A stretch of 62,969 nt of DNA from Chloroflexota bacterium (GCA_005881885.1 VBDX01000148.1:1-62969), one strand, 5' to 3'. Shown: positions 32,848 through 41,456, numbered from the stretch's first letter. Numbers and translations are program-made. Notes: a model not told the origin generated them from the sequence alone.

Positions 32848-32861
32848 ACGAGGAGAAACAC

Positions 32862-33068
32862 GTGCCAACTGGAACGATCAAGAAGCTCGTCAGCGACCGC
32901 GGTTTTGGATTCATTCAGCAGAGCGATGGAACGGACCTCTTCTTCCATCGGTCCTCGGTGACCGGTGCGAGCTTCGACGACCTCGGCGAGGGCCAGACCG
33001 TGACCTACGAGAAGACGATGGACCAGCGGCGTAACAAGGAAAACGCCGAGAAGGTCACTCCCGCCTAA
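32862..33068 (+). CDS. cold-shock domain protein
   Basis: The start is the GTG at 32862 with AGGAGA six bases upstream; an upstream ATG at 32844 is part of the leader hairpin and is not favoured. The 68-residue protein begins MPTGTIKKLVSDRGFGFIQQ (RNP1-like GFGFI), then LFFHRSSV (RNP2-like) and ends ENAEKVTPA. It is a single OB-fold that binds single-stranded RNA/DNA. The lack of an N-terminal Met-Lys-type start and basic KTMDQRRNKE at the end are within normal variation of CspA-like proteins. Confidence 0.93.
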   Translation: MPTGTIKKLVSDRGFGFIQQSDGTDLFFHRSSVTGASFDDLGEGQTVTYEKTMDQRRNKENAEKVTPA

Positions 33069-33117
33069 GCTCCCCCCACGCGCCCTCGCGAGCGCGGCGC
33101 TTCCCCCGGTCGATACT

Positions 33118-33969
33118 TTGCCCGTGCGGACCTGGGGGGAGGAGCGGGACGCGGGCGCCGCGGTCCTTCGCGCCGCGGGTGTCCTGACCGCCGCGCTCGA
33201 CGCCGACGTGCTACTTGCGCACGTTCTCGGCGTGAGCAAAGAGTCGCTCTACGCGCATCCGGACACCGAGATGTCGCACGGGGCGATGCGCCGCTACCGC
33301 GACCTGGTCGAGCGCCGTGCGAGCGGCGAGCCGGTCGCATACCTGCGCGGGTTCAAAGAGTTCTATGGACTTCGTTTCGCGGTGGACCCGCGCGTCCTCA
33401 TACCGCGTCCCGAGACCGAAACGCTTGTCGACGCCGCGCGCGAGGTGATCGCCGGTCGGGCGCTCATGCTCGCCGACGTGGGCACCGGATCCGGTGCGGT
33501 CGCGATCGCGATCGCCGCACACGAGCGCGGCGTGCACGTCATCGCGACCGACATCAGCCTCGATGCCCTCGCCGTCGCGCGCGAGAACACGCTGCGGAAC
33601 GGCGTTTCTGAAAGGATCGAGCTTCGCGAAGGCGACCTGCTCGCGCCGCTCAGCGAGCAGCTCGACGTCGTCGTCGCGAACCTGCCGTATCTACGTGACG
33701 CCGAGCTCGAGCACCTCGTCGGAGAGCGGACGTCGCTCGCGTTCGAGCCGCGCGTCGCGGTGACCGCGGGCAAGGATGGCCTCGAGCTCATCTGGCGCGC
33801 GGCGACTGATCTTCCGCGCGTGCTGTCGCCGCATGGCACGGCGCTCTTCGAGATCGATCCGCACCAGGCCGATCAGGTCTCGCATCTGCTCCAGTACGCG
33901 CTCGGGGGCGCGACGCGCGTGATCAGCGATCTCGCGGGTGATCAACGCGTCGTCGCCATCACGCGATAG
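33118..33969 (+). CDS. prmC: peptide chain release factor glutamine N5-methyltransferase
   Basis: The 283-residue SAM methyltransferase has ADVLLAHVLGVSKESLYAHP, EPVAYLRGFKEFYGLRFAVD, LIPRPETETLV, the SAM site LADVGTGSGAVAIAIA and the catalytic loop ANLPYL, a variant of the canonical NPPY with Leu in the second position. It methylates the Gln of the GGQ motif in RF1/RF2. The start is a TTG (33118) with a GTG two codons later as alternative. No release factor gene is in the window. The GNAT gene follows 2 bp downstream. Confidence 0.9.
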   Translation: MPVRTWGEERDAGAAVLRAAGVLTAALDADVLLAHVLGVSKESLYAHPDTEMSHGAMRRYRDLVERRASGEPVAYLRGFKEFYGLRFAVDPRVLIPRPETETLVDAAREVIAGRALMLADVGTGSGAVAIAIAAHERGVHVIATDISLDALAVARENTLRNGVSERIELREGDLLAPLSEQLDVVVANLPYLRDAELEHLVGERTSLAFEPRVAVTAGKDGLELIWRAATDLPRVLSPHGTALFEIDPHQADQVSHLLQYALGGATRVISDLAGDQRVVAITR

Positions 33970-33971
33970 CC

Positions 33972-34652
33972 GTGCCTCCGGCCCTCGAGTTGCTCGCTCC
34001 GGGCGATGCGACATGGCGGCGTGTCGGCCGACGGATGCTCGAGCTGGAACGCTCCGAGTGGGGTGCGCGCGCGTTCTCTTCCCGCGAGATTCGCCGTCAG
34101 GTGTCGGATCCGCATGCCGTGATCGGAACGCTCTGGGATCGCCGAGCGCTGCTCGGCTTCGCCGTTGCGGGGCCGGGTTGGTCGCGTTCTCGTGCGAGCC
34201 TCTTCAACGTACTCATCGATCCGACTCACCGCGGGCGGGGCCTGGTCTGGCCCCTCATGGCGGAAGTCGAGCGCGGGCTTGCGGCGCGCGGTTTCGCGCA
34301 GCTCGACATCGACGCCCGAGTCGACAACGGATTCGCGGACGCGATCGAGCGTCGCTACGGGTCGCGCGCGGTAGTCGTCGACGCGGATCACCCGAGTCCC
34401 TACGGGCCGCAGCGCACAATCCGCGTGACGCTCCCAGCTAGAGGCGCTCGGCCAGCTCCGACAGGGAGCCGATCACCTCGTGCGACGAGGCTGCCCCGCT
34501 CGGCGCCAGGAGAAATGTCCGGAAGCCGGCGCGCTTCGCCCAGTCGAGGCAACGCTCCTGGTCATCCACGGTCACCGCATCCTCGGCGCGAACCCTCGCG
34601 TGCTCGAGGATCTTCCGGTAGAAGGCCGCGTTCGTCTTCCAGCGATCGATGA
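33972..34652 (+). CDS. GNAT-family acetyltransferase, 3' end overlapping the HAD gene
   Basis: The GTG start follows prmC by two bases. The conserved acetyl-CoA region is LFNVLIDPTHRGRGLVWPLM (R/Q-x-x-G-x-G/A) with AEVERGLAARGFAQLDIDAR after it. The natural fold ends near QRTIRVTLP (about residue 155); the remaining 70 residues are Arg/Ser/Pro-rich and run antisense through the C-terminal coding part of the HAD gene for 215 bp. Either translation really continues or a stop was lost at the end of the domain. Substrate unknown. Confidence 0.8.
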   Translation: MPPALELLAPGDATWRRVGRRMLELERSEWGARAFSSREIRRQVSDPHAVIGTLWDRRALLGFAVAGPGWSRSRASLFNVLIDPTHRGRGLVWPLMAEVERGLAARGFAQLDIDARVDNGFADAIERRYGSRAVVVDADHPSPYGPQRTIRVTLPARGARPAPTGSRSPRATRLPRSAPGEMSGSRRASPSRGNAPGHPRSPHPRREPSRARGSSGRRPRSSSSDR

Positions 34653-35127
34653 TGTCGGTCCCGTAGGTCTCGTCGAAGAGCTCGCAGATCCCGATCGCCT
34701 TGAGGTATCCGCTGATTTCGAGCGACTCCTGGGCAGTGGATGTGAAAAGCCTGAAGCCGCGCGCCCGGAGTGACCGCGTGGCGCCGGCCACGCCGGGCAT
34801 CGGGGCGGAGACCCGCGCGGCCACCCACGCGCGCGTCTCCTCCGCGACGGCTCCGGCATCGCGCGGCGTAGGCACGCCTACCTTTTCGCACATCTCGCGA
34901 AGCCACAGGCGGCGCAGCCGCCCGTGTGTCTCCCGCGGCGTCCCGCCTGGATCGCGATAGCGTGCCCACATCCGGTCGATGGCGTAGGCGTTCGCGGGTC
35001 CCCAGGCCGACGGCTCTCCGCCGAGTCGCGGCGCGAGGAATTCAGCTATGAGGCGTTGCCACTGTGCCGGCATCACGCTCGTGTCCAGCAGAACGCCGGC
35101 CGCATCGAGGAAGATGCACTTCGTCAT
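34438..35127 (-). CDS. HAD-superfamily hydrolase
   Basis: The 229-residue protein begins MTKCIFLDAAGVLLDTSVMP, a HAD motif I with Asp nucleophile but Ala instead of the second Asp (D-x-A rather than D-x-D), seen in some dehalogenase-like members. Motif II is RLFTSTAQES and motifs III/IV are RWKTNAAF and AVTVDDQERCLDWAKRAGF. It could be a haloacid dehalogenase-like or a phosphatase-like protein; the missing second Asp argues against a typical phosphatase. Convergent overlap with the GNAT gene. Confidence 0.82.
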   Translation of the reverse strand: MTKCIFLDAAGVLLDTSVMPAQWQRLIAEFLAPRLGGEPSAWGPANAYAIDRMWARYRDPGGTPRETHGRLRRLWLREMCEKVGVPTPRDAGAVAEETRAWVAARVSAPMPGVAGATRSLRARGFRLFTSTAQESLEISGYLKAIGICELFDETYGTDIIDRWKTNAAFYRKILEHARVRAEDAVTVDDQERCLDWAKRAGFRTFLLAPSGAASSHEVIGSLSELAERL

Positions 35128-35155
35128 CGCCGACGTCGGGGAGACGTGATGAGCT

Positions 35156-35596
35156 CTAGTGCGATTCCCGCGCCAGCTGCTCGACCAGGTCGTCCGCGCC
35201 GCGAAGGCGACGGCTCAGAGTACGGAGCAAGATCGCGGCGACCGCCGGGTACTGGATGAGAACGACCGCGAGCGCAGTCGCATGCAACTCGAGTGTTTCG
35301 GTCGCCTCGATCGCCGTGACCGTTGCCGAGCGCGGAGCGTGATCCAGCACGCCTATCTCACCCACGACCTCATTCGCTCCGAGCTCCGCGAGGAGCACCT
35401 TGCCTTCGGGTGACTGCTCTCGCTCGACGCGCACGCGCCCGGTCAGCAGCACATGCATCGTTTCGCTCGGATCGCCCTGGCGCATCAGGACCTTGCCCGC
35501 CGTATAGCGGTGGCGCTTCCCGCGCATTGCCAACGCCTCGAGGGCGTCGTCGGGCAGCGGGCGGAAGATCTCGACTTCGGCGAGTTGCGTCCGCAT
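35156..35596 (-). CDS. cyclic nucleotide-binding (CRP-type) sensor domain protein without HTH
   Basis: The start is the ATG at 35594-35596 (MRTQLAEVEIFRPLPDDALE); the frame upstream is Pro/Arg-rich noise. The 146-residue protein is a cNMP-binding beta-barrel (YTAGKVLMRQGDPSETMHVL, GRVRVEREQ, ELGANEVVGEIGVLDHAPRS with the phosphate-binding cassette, ATVTAIEATETLEL) followed by a helix and a short tail with no DNA-binding domain. It may regulate a partner protein. It is divergent from tsaC with 17 bp between starts. Confidence 0.85.
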   Translation of the reverse strand: MRTQLAEVEIFRPLPDDALEALAMRGKRHRYTAGKVLMRQGDPSETMHVLLTGRVRVEREQSPEGKVLLAELGANEVVGEIGVLDHAPRSATVTAIEATETLELHATALAVVLIQYPAVAAILLRTLSRRLRGADDLVEQLARESH

Positions 35597-35613
35597 GTCC
35601 CTATCATCATGAC

Positions 35614-36207
35614 GTGAAAACGCGCCTCCTCGCGGCCGACGCGCCGGGGGCTGTGGAGGAGGCCGCGGCCGCGCTGGCACAAGGCGAGCTCGTCGCTTTT
35701 CCCACCGACACGGTGTACGGGCTCTCGGCCGGCCAGGAACACGTACGCAAGCTCTACGGCGCGAAGGATCGCCCCAAAGAGAAGCGCATCCCCGTGCTGC
35801 TCTCGGACACCGGAAACCTCGAGGCGAGCGCCATCGTCACTCCCGCCGCACGCGCGCTCGCGCACCGGTTCTGGCCGGGACCGCTCACGATCGTTCTCGT
35901 CGCGCCGCGCCGCGGCACGCTCGCGTTCCGTGTCCCCGATCACCCGCTCGCGCGCCGGTTGATCGCCGCGAGCGGCGGGGGACTGCCGGTGACGAGCGCG
36001 AACCGATCGGGCGAACCGGACGCGCATACGGCCGAAGAAGTCATGGCGCAGCTCGACGGACGCATCGCACTCGTCCTGGACGGCGGTCGAACGCCCGGCG
36101 GCGTCGCGTCGACCATCGTCGACTGCACCGGCGAGCATGTGCAGATCCTTCGCGAGGGCGCGATCAGCAAGGACGAAATCAGCCACGTCTTGGCGGGCGT
36201 CGCTTGA
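35614..36207 (+). CDS. tsaC: L-threonylcarbamoyladenylate synthase (Sua5/YrdC/TsaC)
   Basis: The GTG at 35614 starts a 197-residue protein (the frame upstream is antisense to the cNMP-binding gene). Family blocks are ELVAFPTDTVYGLSA, AKDRPKEKRIPVLLSD, ALAHRFWPGPLTIVLVA, LPVTSANRSGEPDAHTAEEV and RTPGGVASTIVDCTGE. It makes threonylcarbamoyl-AMP for tRNA t6A37 modification. There is no C-terminal Sua5 domain, so it is the short TsaC form. The stop overlaps rpiB by 4 bp. Confidence 0.92.
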   Translation: MKTRLLAADAPGAVEEAAAALAQGELVAFPTDTVYGLSAGQEHVRKLYGAKDRPKEKRIPVLLSDTGNLEASAIVTPAARALAHRFWPGPLTIVLVAPRRGTLAFRVPDHPLARRLIAASGGGLPVTSANRSGEPDAHTAEEVMAQLDGRIALVLDGGRTPGGVASTIVDCTGEHVQILREGAISKDEISHVLAGVA

Positions 36208-36716
36208 AGATCGGGATCGCGGCTGATCACGCGGGGCAGCGGCTCAAGGCGGCGATCACTGAGCACCTGCGCGCGTCGAGTCACACCATCGTTCCATTCG
36301 GCCCCGAGACGACAGCCGACGATGACTATCCGCTGATCGTTCGTCTGCTAGCGGACGCGGTCGCGCGTGGTGATGTAGACCGCGGGATCTTCCTGTGCGG
36401 TTCGGGTATCGGTCCCGCTGTCGCCGCGAACAAGACCCCGGGCGTGCGCGCGGCAGTCGTCGAGAATGAATGGTCGGCGCGCGATTCGGTCGAACACGTC
36501 GACGTGAACCTGCTGACGCTCGGCGAACGGGTGATCGGCGAGTCGCTCGCGAAGAGCATCGTCGATGCTTACTTAGGGGCCGAAGTTCAAGGCGGACGTC
36601 ATGAGAGGCGTCGTAATCAAATACGCGCGCTCGAGTCAAGAACGGGCACGGCCCATGAGGAACCAAAACTCATTAAAAGAGGCGAACGAAGTGAGCGATT
36701 TCGTCCAGCGCGTTGA
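36204..36716 (+). CDS. rpiB: ribose-5-phosphate isomerase B
   Basis: The 170-residue protein begins [20 protein letters not shown] and has [20 protein letters not shown], the active-site segment [20 protein letters not shown] and [20 protein letters not shown]. The usual GGRH..R end is present ([15 protein letters not shown]) and is followed by about 25 extra residues that overlap the leader and start of glyA by 26 bp. It interconverts ribose-5-phosphate and ribulose-5-phosphate. rpiB-glyA-upp neighbours are a common order in Gram-positive-like bacteria. Confidence 0.92.
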   Translation: MKIGIAADHAGQRLKAAITEHLRASSHTIVPFGPETTADDDYPLIVRLLADAVARGDVDRGIFLCGSGIGPAVAANKTPGVRAAVVENEWSARDSVEHVDVNLLTLGERVIGESLAKSIVDAYLGAEVQGGRHERRRNQIRALESRTGTAHEEPKLIKRGERSERFRPAR

Positions 36717-37953
36717 TCCCGAGATCTATGCCGCGATCGAGAACGAGCGGCGCCGTCAGGTCGAGAAGATCGAGCTCATCGCTTCCGAGAATTACACCAG
36801 CGCCGCGGTCATGGAGGCCGTCGGCAGCGTACTCACGAACAAATATGCCGAGGGGTATCCGGGCCGCCGCTACTACGGCGGGTGTGAATGGGTCGACGTC
36901 GCGGAAACGCTCGCCATCGAGCGCGCGAAGGCCCTTTTTGGATCCGCACACGCCAACGTGCAGCCGCACGCGGGCGCCCAGGCGAACATGGCGGCGTACG
37001 CCGCGGTGCTGAAGCCCGGCGATGCCGTGCTGGGCCTCGCCCTGGATCAGGGCGGGCATCTCACGCACGGTTCCCCGGTGAACTTCTCCGGCAAGCTCTA
37101 CCACTTCGTCGCCTACGGTGTCCGTAAAGAGGACGAGATGCTCGACTACGACGAGCTCGAGCGTCTGGCGAAGGAGAATCGCCCGAAGCTCATCGTCGCC
37201 GGCGCCACCGCGTACCCGCGCATCTTCGACTTCCCGCGGCTCCGTCAGATCGCCGACGCGGTCGAGGCGCTCCTTCTTGTCGATATGGCGCACTTCGCCG
37301 GTCTCGTCGCGGCCGGCGAGCACCCCACGCCGGTCGGCTACGCGCAGATCGTGACGACCACCACGCACAAGACGCTGCGCGGCCCGCGTGGCGGGATGAT
37401 CCTCTCGGATGCCGAGTTCGGAAAAGCGATCGACAGTGCCGTGTTCCCGAACGTGCAGGGTGGCCCGCTCATGCACGTCATCGCCGGCAAGGCGGTCATG
37501 CTGAAGGAGGCCGCCACCCCGGAGTTCAAGGTCTACGCGAAGCAGATCCGCGTGAACGCGCGCACGCTCGCAGCGTCGCTGGCGAAGGCTGGGCTGCGGA
37601 TCGTGTCGGGCGGTACCGACAACCACCTCATGCTCGTCGACGTCCGGCCGCTGGGACTCACCGGTAAGCAGGCCGAGAAGGCGCTGGACGCGGTCGGCAT
37701 CACCGTGAACAAGAACACCATCCCGTACGACCCGAACAAACCCGCGATCGCATCGGGCATCCGCATCGGCACGCCCGCCGTGACCACGCGCGGCATGAAG
37801 GAAGCGGAGATGCAGCGGGTCGGAGCGCTCATCGGCCGCATCCTCCAGGCGAAAGGCGACGAGACCGTCGCGAGAGACGTCGCCTCCGAGGTCCTCGATC
37901 TCACTCGTCGCTTCCCGGTACCGGGCATCACTCCAGAGCGAGTCCCCAGCTGA
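36691..37953 (+). CDS. glyA: serine hydroxymethyltransferase
   Basis: The 420-residue protein is started at the GTG at 36691 ([20 protein letters not shown]), preceded by AAGAGG; an upstream ATG at 36601 would add 30 residues unlike other SHMTs. Signatures are [56 protein letters not shown], and the PLP lysine block [16 protein letters not shown]. It interconverts serine and glycine with tetrahydrofolate, feeding one-carbon metabolism. The leader at about 36600-36690 is noticeably A+T-richer than its surroundings. Confidence 0.95.
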   Translation: MSDFVQRVDPEIYAAIENERRRQVEKIELIASENYTSAAVMEAVGSVLTNKYAEGYPGRRYYGGCEWVDVAETLAIERAKALFGSAHANVQPHAGAQANMAAYAAVLKPGDAVLGLALDQGGHLTHGSPVNFSGKLYHFVAYGVRKEDEMLDYDELERLAKENRPKLIVAGATAYPRIFDFPRLRQIADAVEALLLVDMAHFAGLVAAGEHPTPVGYAQIVTTTTHKTLRGPRGGMILSDAEFGKAIDSAVFPNVQGGPLMHVIAGKAVMLKEAATPEFKVYAKQIRVNARTLAASLAKAGLRIVSGGTDNHLMLVDVRPLGLTGKQAEKALDAVGITVNKNTIPYDPNKPAIASGIRIGTPAVTTRGMKEAEMQRVGALIGRILQAKGDETVARDVASEVLDLTRRFPVPGITPERVPS

Positions 37954-38579
37954 GCGCGCAGGTCCACATCTCGACGCACCCGCTCGTCAAAGAGAAGGTG
38001 ACGCGCCTCCGCGACGAGACCACGCCGCCAAAGATATTCCGCGAGCTCGTCGCGGAGATCGCGACGCTCCTGCTCTACGAGGCGACCGCGGATCTTCCGA
38101 CGGAACCGCGCGAGGTCACGACCCCGCTTGCGCCGTTCAAGGGGGCGCGGCTTTCGGAGAAGGTCGGTCTCGTGCCGGTCCTGCGTGCGGGGATCGGGAT
38201 GGTCCAGGCTGCGCTCGAGCTGATGCCCGACGCGCAGGTGTGGCACATCGGACTCTTCCGCGACGAGCACACGCTCCGCCCGATCTCGTATTACAACAAG
38301 CTTCCATCTTCTGCGACGGTGCAGGTCTGTCTCGTGCTTGACCCGATGCTGGCGACCGGAGGCTCCGCGACCGCGACGGTCGACATCCTGAAGAAGTGGG
38401 GCGCGAAGCGGATCAAGTACGTCGGCATCATCGCGGCGCCCGAAGGGGTCCGCTTCCTCGAAAGCGCGCACCCCGACGTTCCGATCCACGTCGCCGCGCT
38501 CGACGAGCGCCTGAATGACAAGGGCTACATCGTGCCCGGGCTCGGCGACGCGGGCGACCGTCAGTTCGGGACGGGCTAG
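37950..38579 (+). CDS. upp: uracil phosphoribosyltransferase
   Basis: The first GTG in frame (37998) would lose the N-terminal strand (HPLVKEKV) that Upp needs. The frame opens at CTG 37950, overlapping the glyA stop as CTGA, and reads [20 protein letters not shown], matching the family start MSKVHV.DHPLVKHKLT. I therefore use CTG (209 residues). Other blocks are [20 protein letters not shown], the PRPP loop [20 protein letters not shown] and the C-terminal [17 protein letters not shown]. It converts uracil and PRPP to UMP. Confidence 0.88.
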   Translation: MSAQVHISTHPLVKEKVTRLRDETTPPKIFRELVAEIATLLLYEATADLPTEPREVTTPLAPFKGARLSEKVGLVPVLRAGIGMVQAALELMPDAQVWHIGLFRDEHTLRPISYYNKLPSSATVQVCLVLDPMLATGGSATATVDILKKWGAKRIKYVGIIAAPEGVRFLESAHPDVPIHVAALDERLNDKGYIVPGLGDAGDRQFGTG

Positions 38580-38803
38580 CTGCCCTCGGTCACCGGGTAG
38601 ATCTCGTCCGCCTCAAGGCCGTGCGCCTCGCGGTGGACGCGTTTTGCGGCTTCCGCGTTCGGCGCGTCCACGAGGCAGAAGATCTTGTGATTCTTCTCGT
38701 CGAACCAGTAGCGGAGGTACTGCACGCCGTACTTGCCCTGCGTCTTCACGTCGGCCTCGTGCGCGGCGGCGACATCCTTCGCTTTCGCCCCCTCAGGAGC
38801 CTT
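38576..38803 (-). pseudogene. N-terminally truncated DUF4242 (SCO4226-like) remnant
   Basis: A minus-strand frame of 75 codons (APEGAKAKDVAAAHEADVKT, QYLRYWFDEKNHKIFCLVDA, VHREAHGLEADEIYPV) matches most of a DUF4242 domain, but the usual first 12-15 residues are missing because a TAA stands directly upstream (38804-38806) and there is no start codon in a suitable place. The sequence further upstream in another frame (ALIDAPAVKGS) could be the lost start displaced by a frameshift. The stop overlaps the upp stop. With it, the 318-bp stretch 38580-38897 contains only this remnant. Confidence 0.6.
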
Positions 38804-38897
38804 TTACGGCAGGCGCATCGATCAGCGCACCCGTCCGAGGAGCGTGCTGCGCCCTCACGAGCGCTGAGCCTAAGAAGCCGACGCCTTGGAACGCGAC

Positions 38898-40025
38898 ATG
38901 CCATCCTTCGCTATCGTGCCCGCGGTGTCTTCCACTTCCCTTCTCCTGGTGGGTTCAACATTGCTCGGGTTCGCGCTGGCCGCCGCGGCGACGCCGGTCG
39001 TAGGTCTGTTCGCGCGACGCCTCGGCATGCTCGACACACCAGGCGGTCGGCGCGTCCATCCACGACCGATCCCGCGGCCCGGCGGACTCGCCATCGCGAT
39101 CGCGTTCGGCTCGGCGATCTTCACCTTCTGGCTCGTTGACCGCTTGGCCGGACATCCCTTCCTCATCCCTGAGGAGGTCAGGTCCTCACGGTTCACGCTG
39201 ACGGCCATCGCCGCCCTCCTCGGTATGGGTGTCGGCCTGGTCGACGACATTTTCGAGCTCCGCGCGCGCTGGCAATTCCTCGGTCTCCTCATCGTCGCCG
39301 CGGTCATCGTCTTCGCGGGCATCCACATCGACTTCGTGAACGACCCGCTCTCCGATCGCGTGGTCGAGCTCGCGTTCCCCATCGCCGTCGCGTTCACGAT
39401 GTTCTGGATCGTCGGCATGAACATCGCGCTCAACTTCATCGACGGGCTCGATGGTCTCGCGGCCGGCGTCGCCGCTATCGCCGCGCTTACGCTCGGCGGT
39501 CTCGCGCTCTTGCCGCAGGTCTCGGAGCCGTTCGTCGCGTGGATGGCCTTCACCCTCGCTGGCGCGGTCGCAGGATTCCTCCTCTTCAACTTCCATCCCG
39601 CGAAGCTCTTCCTCGGCACGACCGGCGTTGCCTTCCTCGGCACGATGCTCGCGGTGCTGTCGATCTTCGGCACCGCGAAGGTCGCCGCGGCTCTTCTCGT
39701 CCTCGGCGTGCCGATCATCGACACCTTCTACGTGCTCGTTCGCCGGTTGGTTTCGGGTCAGCCGCCGTTCGCCCCCGATCGCGGGCATTTCCATCACCGT
39801 TTGCTCGATGTCGGCTTGACGCATCAGCAGGCCGTGCTCCTTATCTATCTGATGACCGCAGCGCTCGGCAGCCTGGCCTTCATGACGAACGGCCGCGGGC
39901 AGGTCGCGACCTTCGTGGGACTGGCCGTCCTCTTTGGCGTCGCGGTGATGGCGCTCGCGCAGCGCAGCGCTAAGGCCGAGGAGCTCGACCCCGGTCTCTA
40001 CCGAGAGGAAGCCGATAGGTTCTAA
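38898..40025 (+). CDS. WecA/TagO/MraY-type undecaprenyl-phosphate sugar-1-phosphate transferase
   Basis: The 375-residue, about ten-helix membrane enzyme starts at ATG 38898 (TTG 38886 possible). It has the PNPT motifs GRRVHPRPIPRPGGLAIA, GVGLVDDIFELRARWQFLG (aspartate pair), NIALNFIDGLDGLAAGVAAI, and the C-terminal PDRGHFHHRLLDVGLTHQQA. The aspartate normally found in the KLF.GD.G block is Thr here (KLFLGTTGV), a replacement that I recall in other Chloroflexota sequences. It moves a GlcNAc- or similar-1-phosphate onto undecaprenyl phosphate, the first step of a surface glycan. Which sugar is not certain. Confidence 0.85.
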   Translation: MPSFAIVPAVSSTSLLLVGSTLLGFALAAAATPVVGLFARRLGMLDTPGGRRVHPRPIPRPGGLAIAIAFGSAIFTFWLVDRLAGHPFLIPEEVRSSRFTLTAIAALLGMGVGLVDDIFELRARWQFLGLLIVAAVIVFAGIHIDFVNDPLSDRVVELAFPIAVAFTMFWIVGMNIALNFIDGLDGLAAGVAAIAALTLGGLALLPQVSEPFVAWMAFTLAGAVAGFLLFNFHPAKLFLGTTGVAFLGTMLAVLSIFGTAKVAAALLVLGVPIIDTFYVLVRRLVSGQPPFAPDRGHFHHRLLDVGLTHQQAVLLIYLMTAALGSLAFMTNGRGQVATFVGLAVLFGVAVMALAQRSAKAEELDPGLYREEADRF

Positions 40026-40041
40026 ACGAGCGACGACGAGA

Positions 40042-40932
40042 TTGATCAGGGTGGGCACCTGCTCGTGGACCGATCCCACGCTCATCGAGTCGGGCTGGTA
40101 CCCGGAACGGATCAAGGACGACGCCGACAAGCGCCTGCGCTACTACGCCGAGCATTTCCCGATCGTCGAGAACGACGCCGCGTACTACGCGCTGCCTTCC
40201 CAAAAACAGACACAGTTGTGGGCGGAGCGCACCCCCGACGAGTTCACGATGAACTTCAAGGCCTTCGCGACGCTCACAACGCATCACACCGACCCCAAGC
40301 GTCTGCCCAAGGACATACGCGAGGCGCTGCCGAAGGAGGCCCTCGCAAAAAAGCGCATCTACCCAAAGGACTTTCCGACGGACGCCCGCGACGAGCTCTT
40401 CGCGCGGTACTGGGTCGGACTCGAGCCGCTCCGCAAGTCCGGCAAGCTGGGCGCGATCCTTCTGCAGTACCCCGAATGGTTCGTGATCTCAAAGGCCAAC
40501 AAAGAAGAGATCGTCCGTGCGCGCGAGCTCTTGCCGGATGACCGCCTCGCCGTCGAGTTTCGCAACGCCACCTGGATGAGCGAGCGCAACCAGTCGGAAA
40601 CGCTGAGCTTCCTGAAAGAGCACGGCCTCACCTACGTATCGGTGGACGAGCCGCAGGGATTCCCGTCGAGCATCCCGCCGATCGCGGCGGTCACGAACAC
40701 GGAGCTGGCCGTCGTGCGCTTCCATGGCCGCAACGCCGAGAACTGGAAGAAGCCCGGCCTGACCGCGGCCGAGCGCTTCGACTACTCGTACTCCAAGAAG
40801 GAGCTCGAGGAGTGGTTGCCCAAGATCCGGGAAATGGCCGAGGAAGCGCGCGAAGTGCAGCTCCTCATGAACAACTGCTACGGCGACAAGGCCGTGAATA
40901 ACGCGGCGCAGCTCGCCGCGATGGTTGCATGA
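40042..40932 (+). CDS. DUF72-family protein (second copy)
   Basis: A TTG start gives 296 residues beginning with the DUF72 opening VGTCSWTDPTLIESGWYP, then VENDAAYYALPSQKQTQLWA, KAFATLTTHHTDPK, GAILLQYPEWFVISK, LAVEFRNATWM, LAVVRFHGRNAENWKKPG and LLMNNCYGDKAVNNAAQLA. It is longer and clearly diverged from the 5290-6018 copy, with an insertion after the TTHH block. Function of the family is unknown; the two genes probably have different roles. It overlaps the next gene by 4 bp (ATGA). Confidence 0.88.
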   Translation: MIRVGTCSWTDPTLIESGWYPERIKDDADKRLRYYAEHFPIVENDAAYYALPSQKQTQLWAERTPDEFTMNFKAFATLTTHHTDPKRLPKDIREALPKEALAKKRIYPKDFPTDARDELFARYWVGLEPLRKSGKLGAILLQYPEWFVISKANKEEIVRARELLPDDRLAVEFRNATWMSERNQSETLSFLKEHGLTYVSVDEPQGFPSSIPPIAAVTNTELAVVRFHGRNAENWKKPGLTAAERFDYSYSKKELEEWLPKIREMAEEAREVQLLMNNCYGDKAVNNAAQLAAMVA

Positions 40933-41456
40933 AGATCGACCCGCGGCGCTCCGCCGCCACTCTGCTCCTCGCCGGCGCTTGCATGTCGTGCACGGTTCAG
41001 CCGACGGACCTGCTTCCCGGCTACCGCGCCGCATCGACAGACGAGCGGGCCGTGGTGATGCGAACGATTGAGGACTACTACTCGCGGCGCGCGACGGCGG
41101 CGGTGTCGGGCGATGCCGCGACGATCTTCGCCGCGTATCCGAAGCTGGCGGAGGGCGAGGATCGCACGTCCGGCGTCAACACCGACGCATTCTTCGTCGA
41201 GCGCATGCGGAACCTCGGGGTCACCGACGTCCGGTTCGAGATCGAAGAGCGCGAACCGGCGCGTGTGTACGTGAAGGACGGCCGCGCTGCCGCATTCGTG
41301 CACGGAAAACAGACGTGGCGTTATCCCAGGGGCGACGCGACGATCGCCGAGTTCTATACGCGCCTCGACCTCTCCCGGAACGTGGACAGCTGGCTGATCG
41401 TCAGGACGGATGAGGTGCTGCTCGGCGAGCGCCCGCCTCGGACACCCGCGCCGTGA
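40929..41456 (+). CDS. exported lipoprotein, NTF2-like appearance
   Basis: The 175-residue product has a short hydrophobic signal (AATLLLAGACMSC) with a possible lipobox Cys at about residue 18-21, so it is probably anchored on the outer side of the membrane. The mature part (YYSRRATAAVSGDAATIFAA, VRFEIEEREPARVYVKDGRA, YTRLDLSRNVDSWLIVRTDE) reads as a cone-shaped NTF2-like domain. No catalytic residues are seen. It is translationally coupled to the DUF72 gene. Confidence 0.7.
   Translation: MKIDPRRSAATLLLAGACMSCTVQPTDLLPGYRAASTDERAVVMRTIEDYYSRRATAAVSGDAATIFAAYPKLAEGEDRTSGVNTDAFFVERMRNLGVTDVRFEIEEREPARVYVKDGRAAAFVHGKQTWRYPRGDATIAEFYTRLDLSRNVDSWLIVRTDEVLLGERPPRTPAP

Noticed and set aside
36600-36690. 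Riboswitch in the A+T-richer leader of glyA
   Set aside because: I could not find a recognised glycine, SAH or SAM aptamer core; the region also encodes the rpiB C-terminus.
38576-38803. DUF4242 fragment as a second recoded (Sec) gene
   Set aside because: The upstream in-frame stop is TAA, not TGA, and no Cys is expected at that place.
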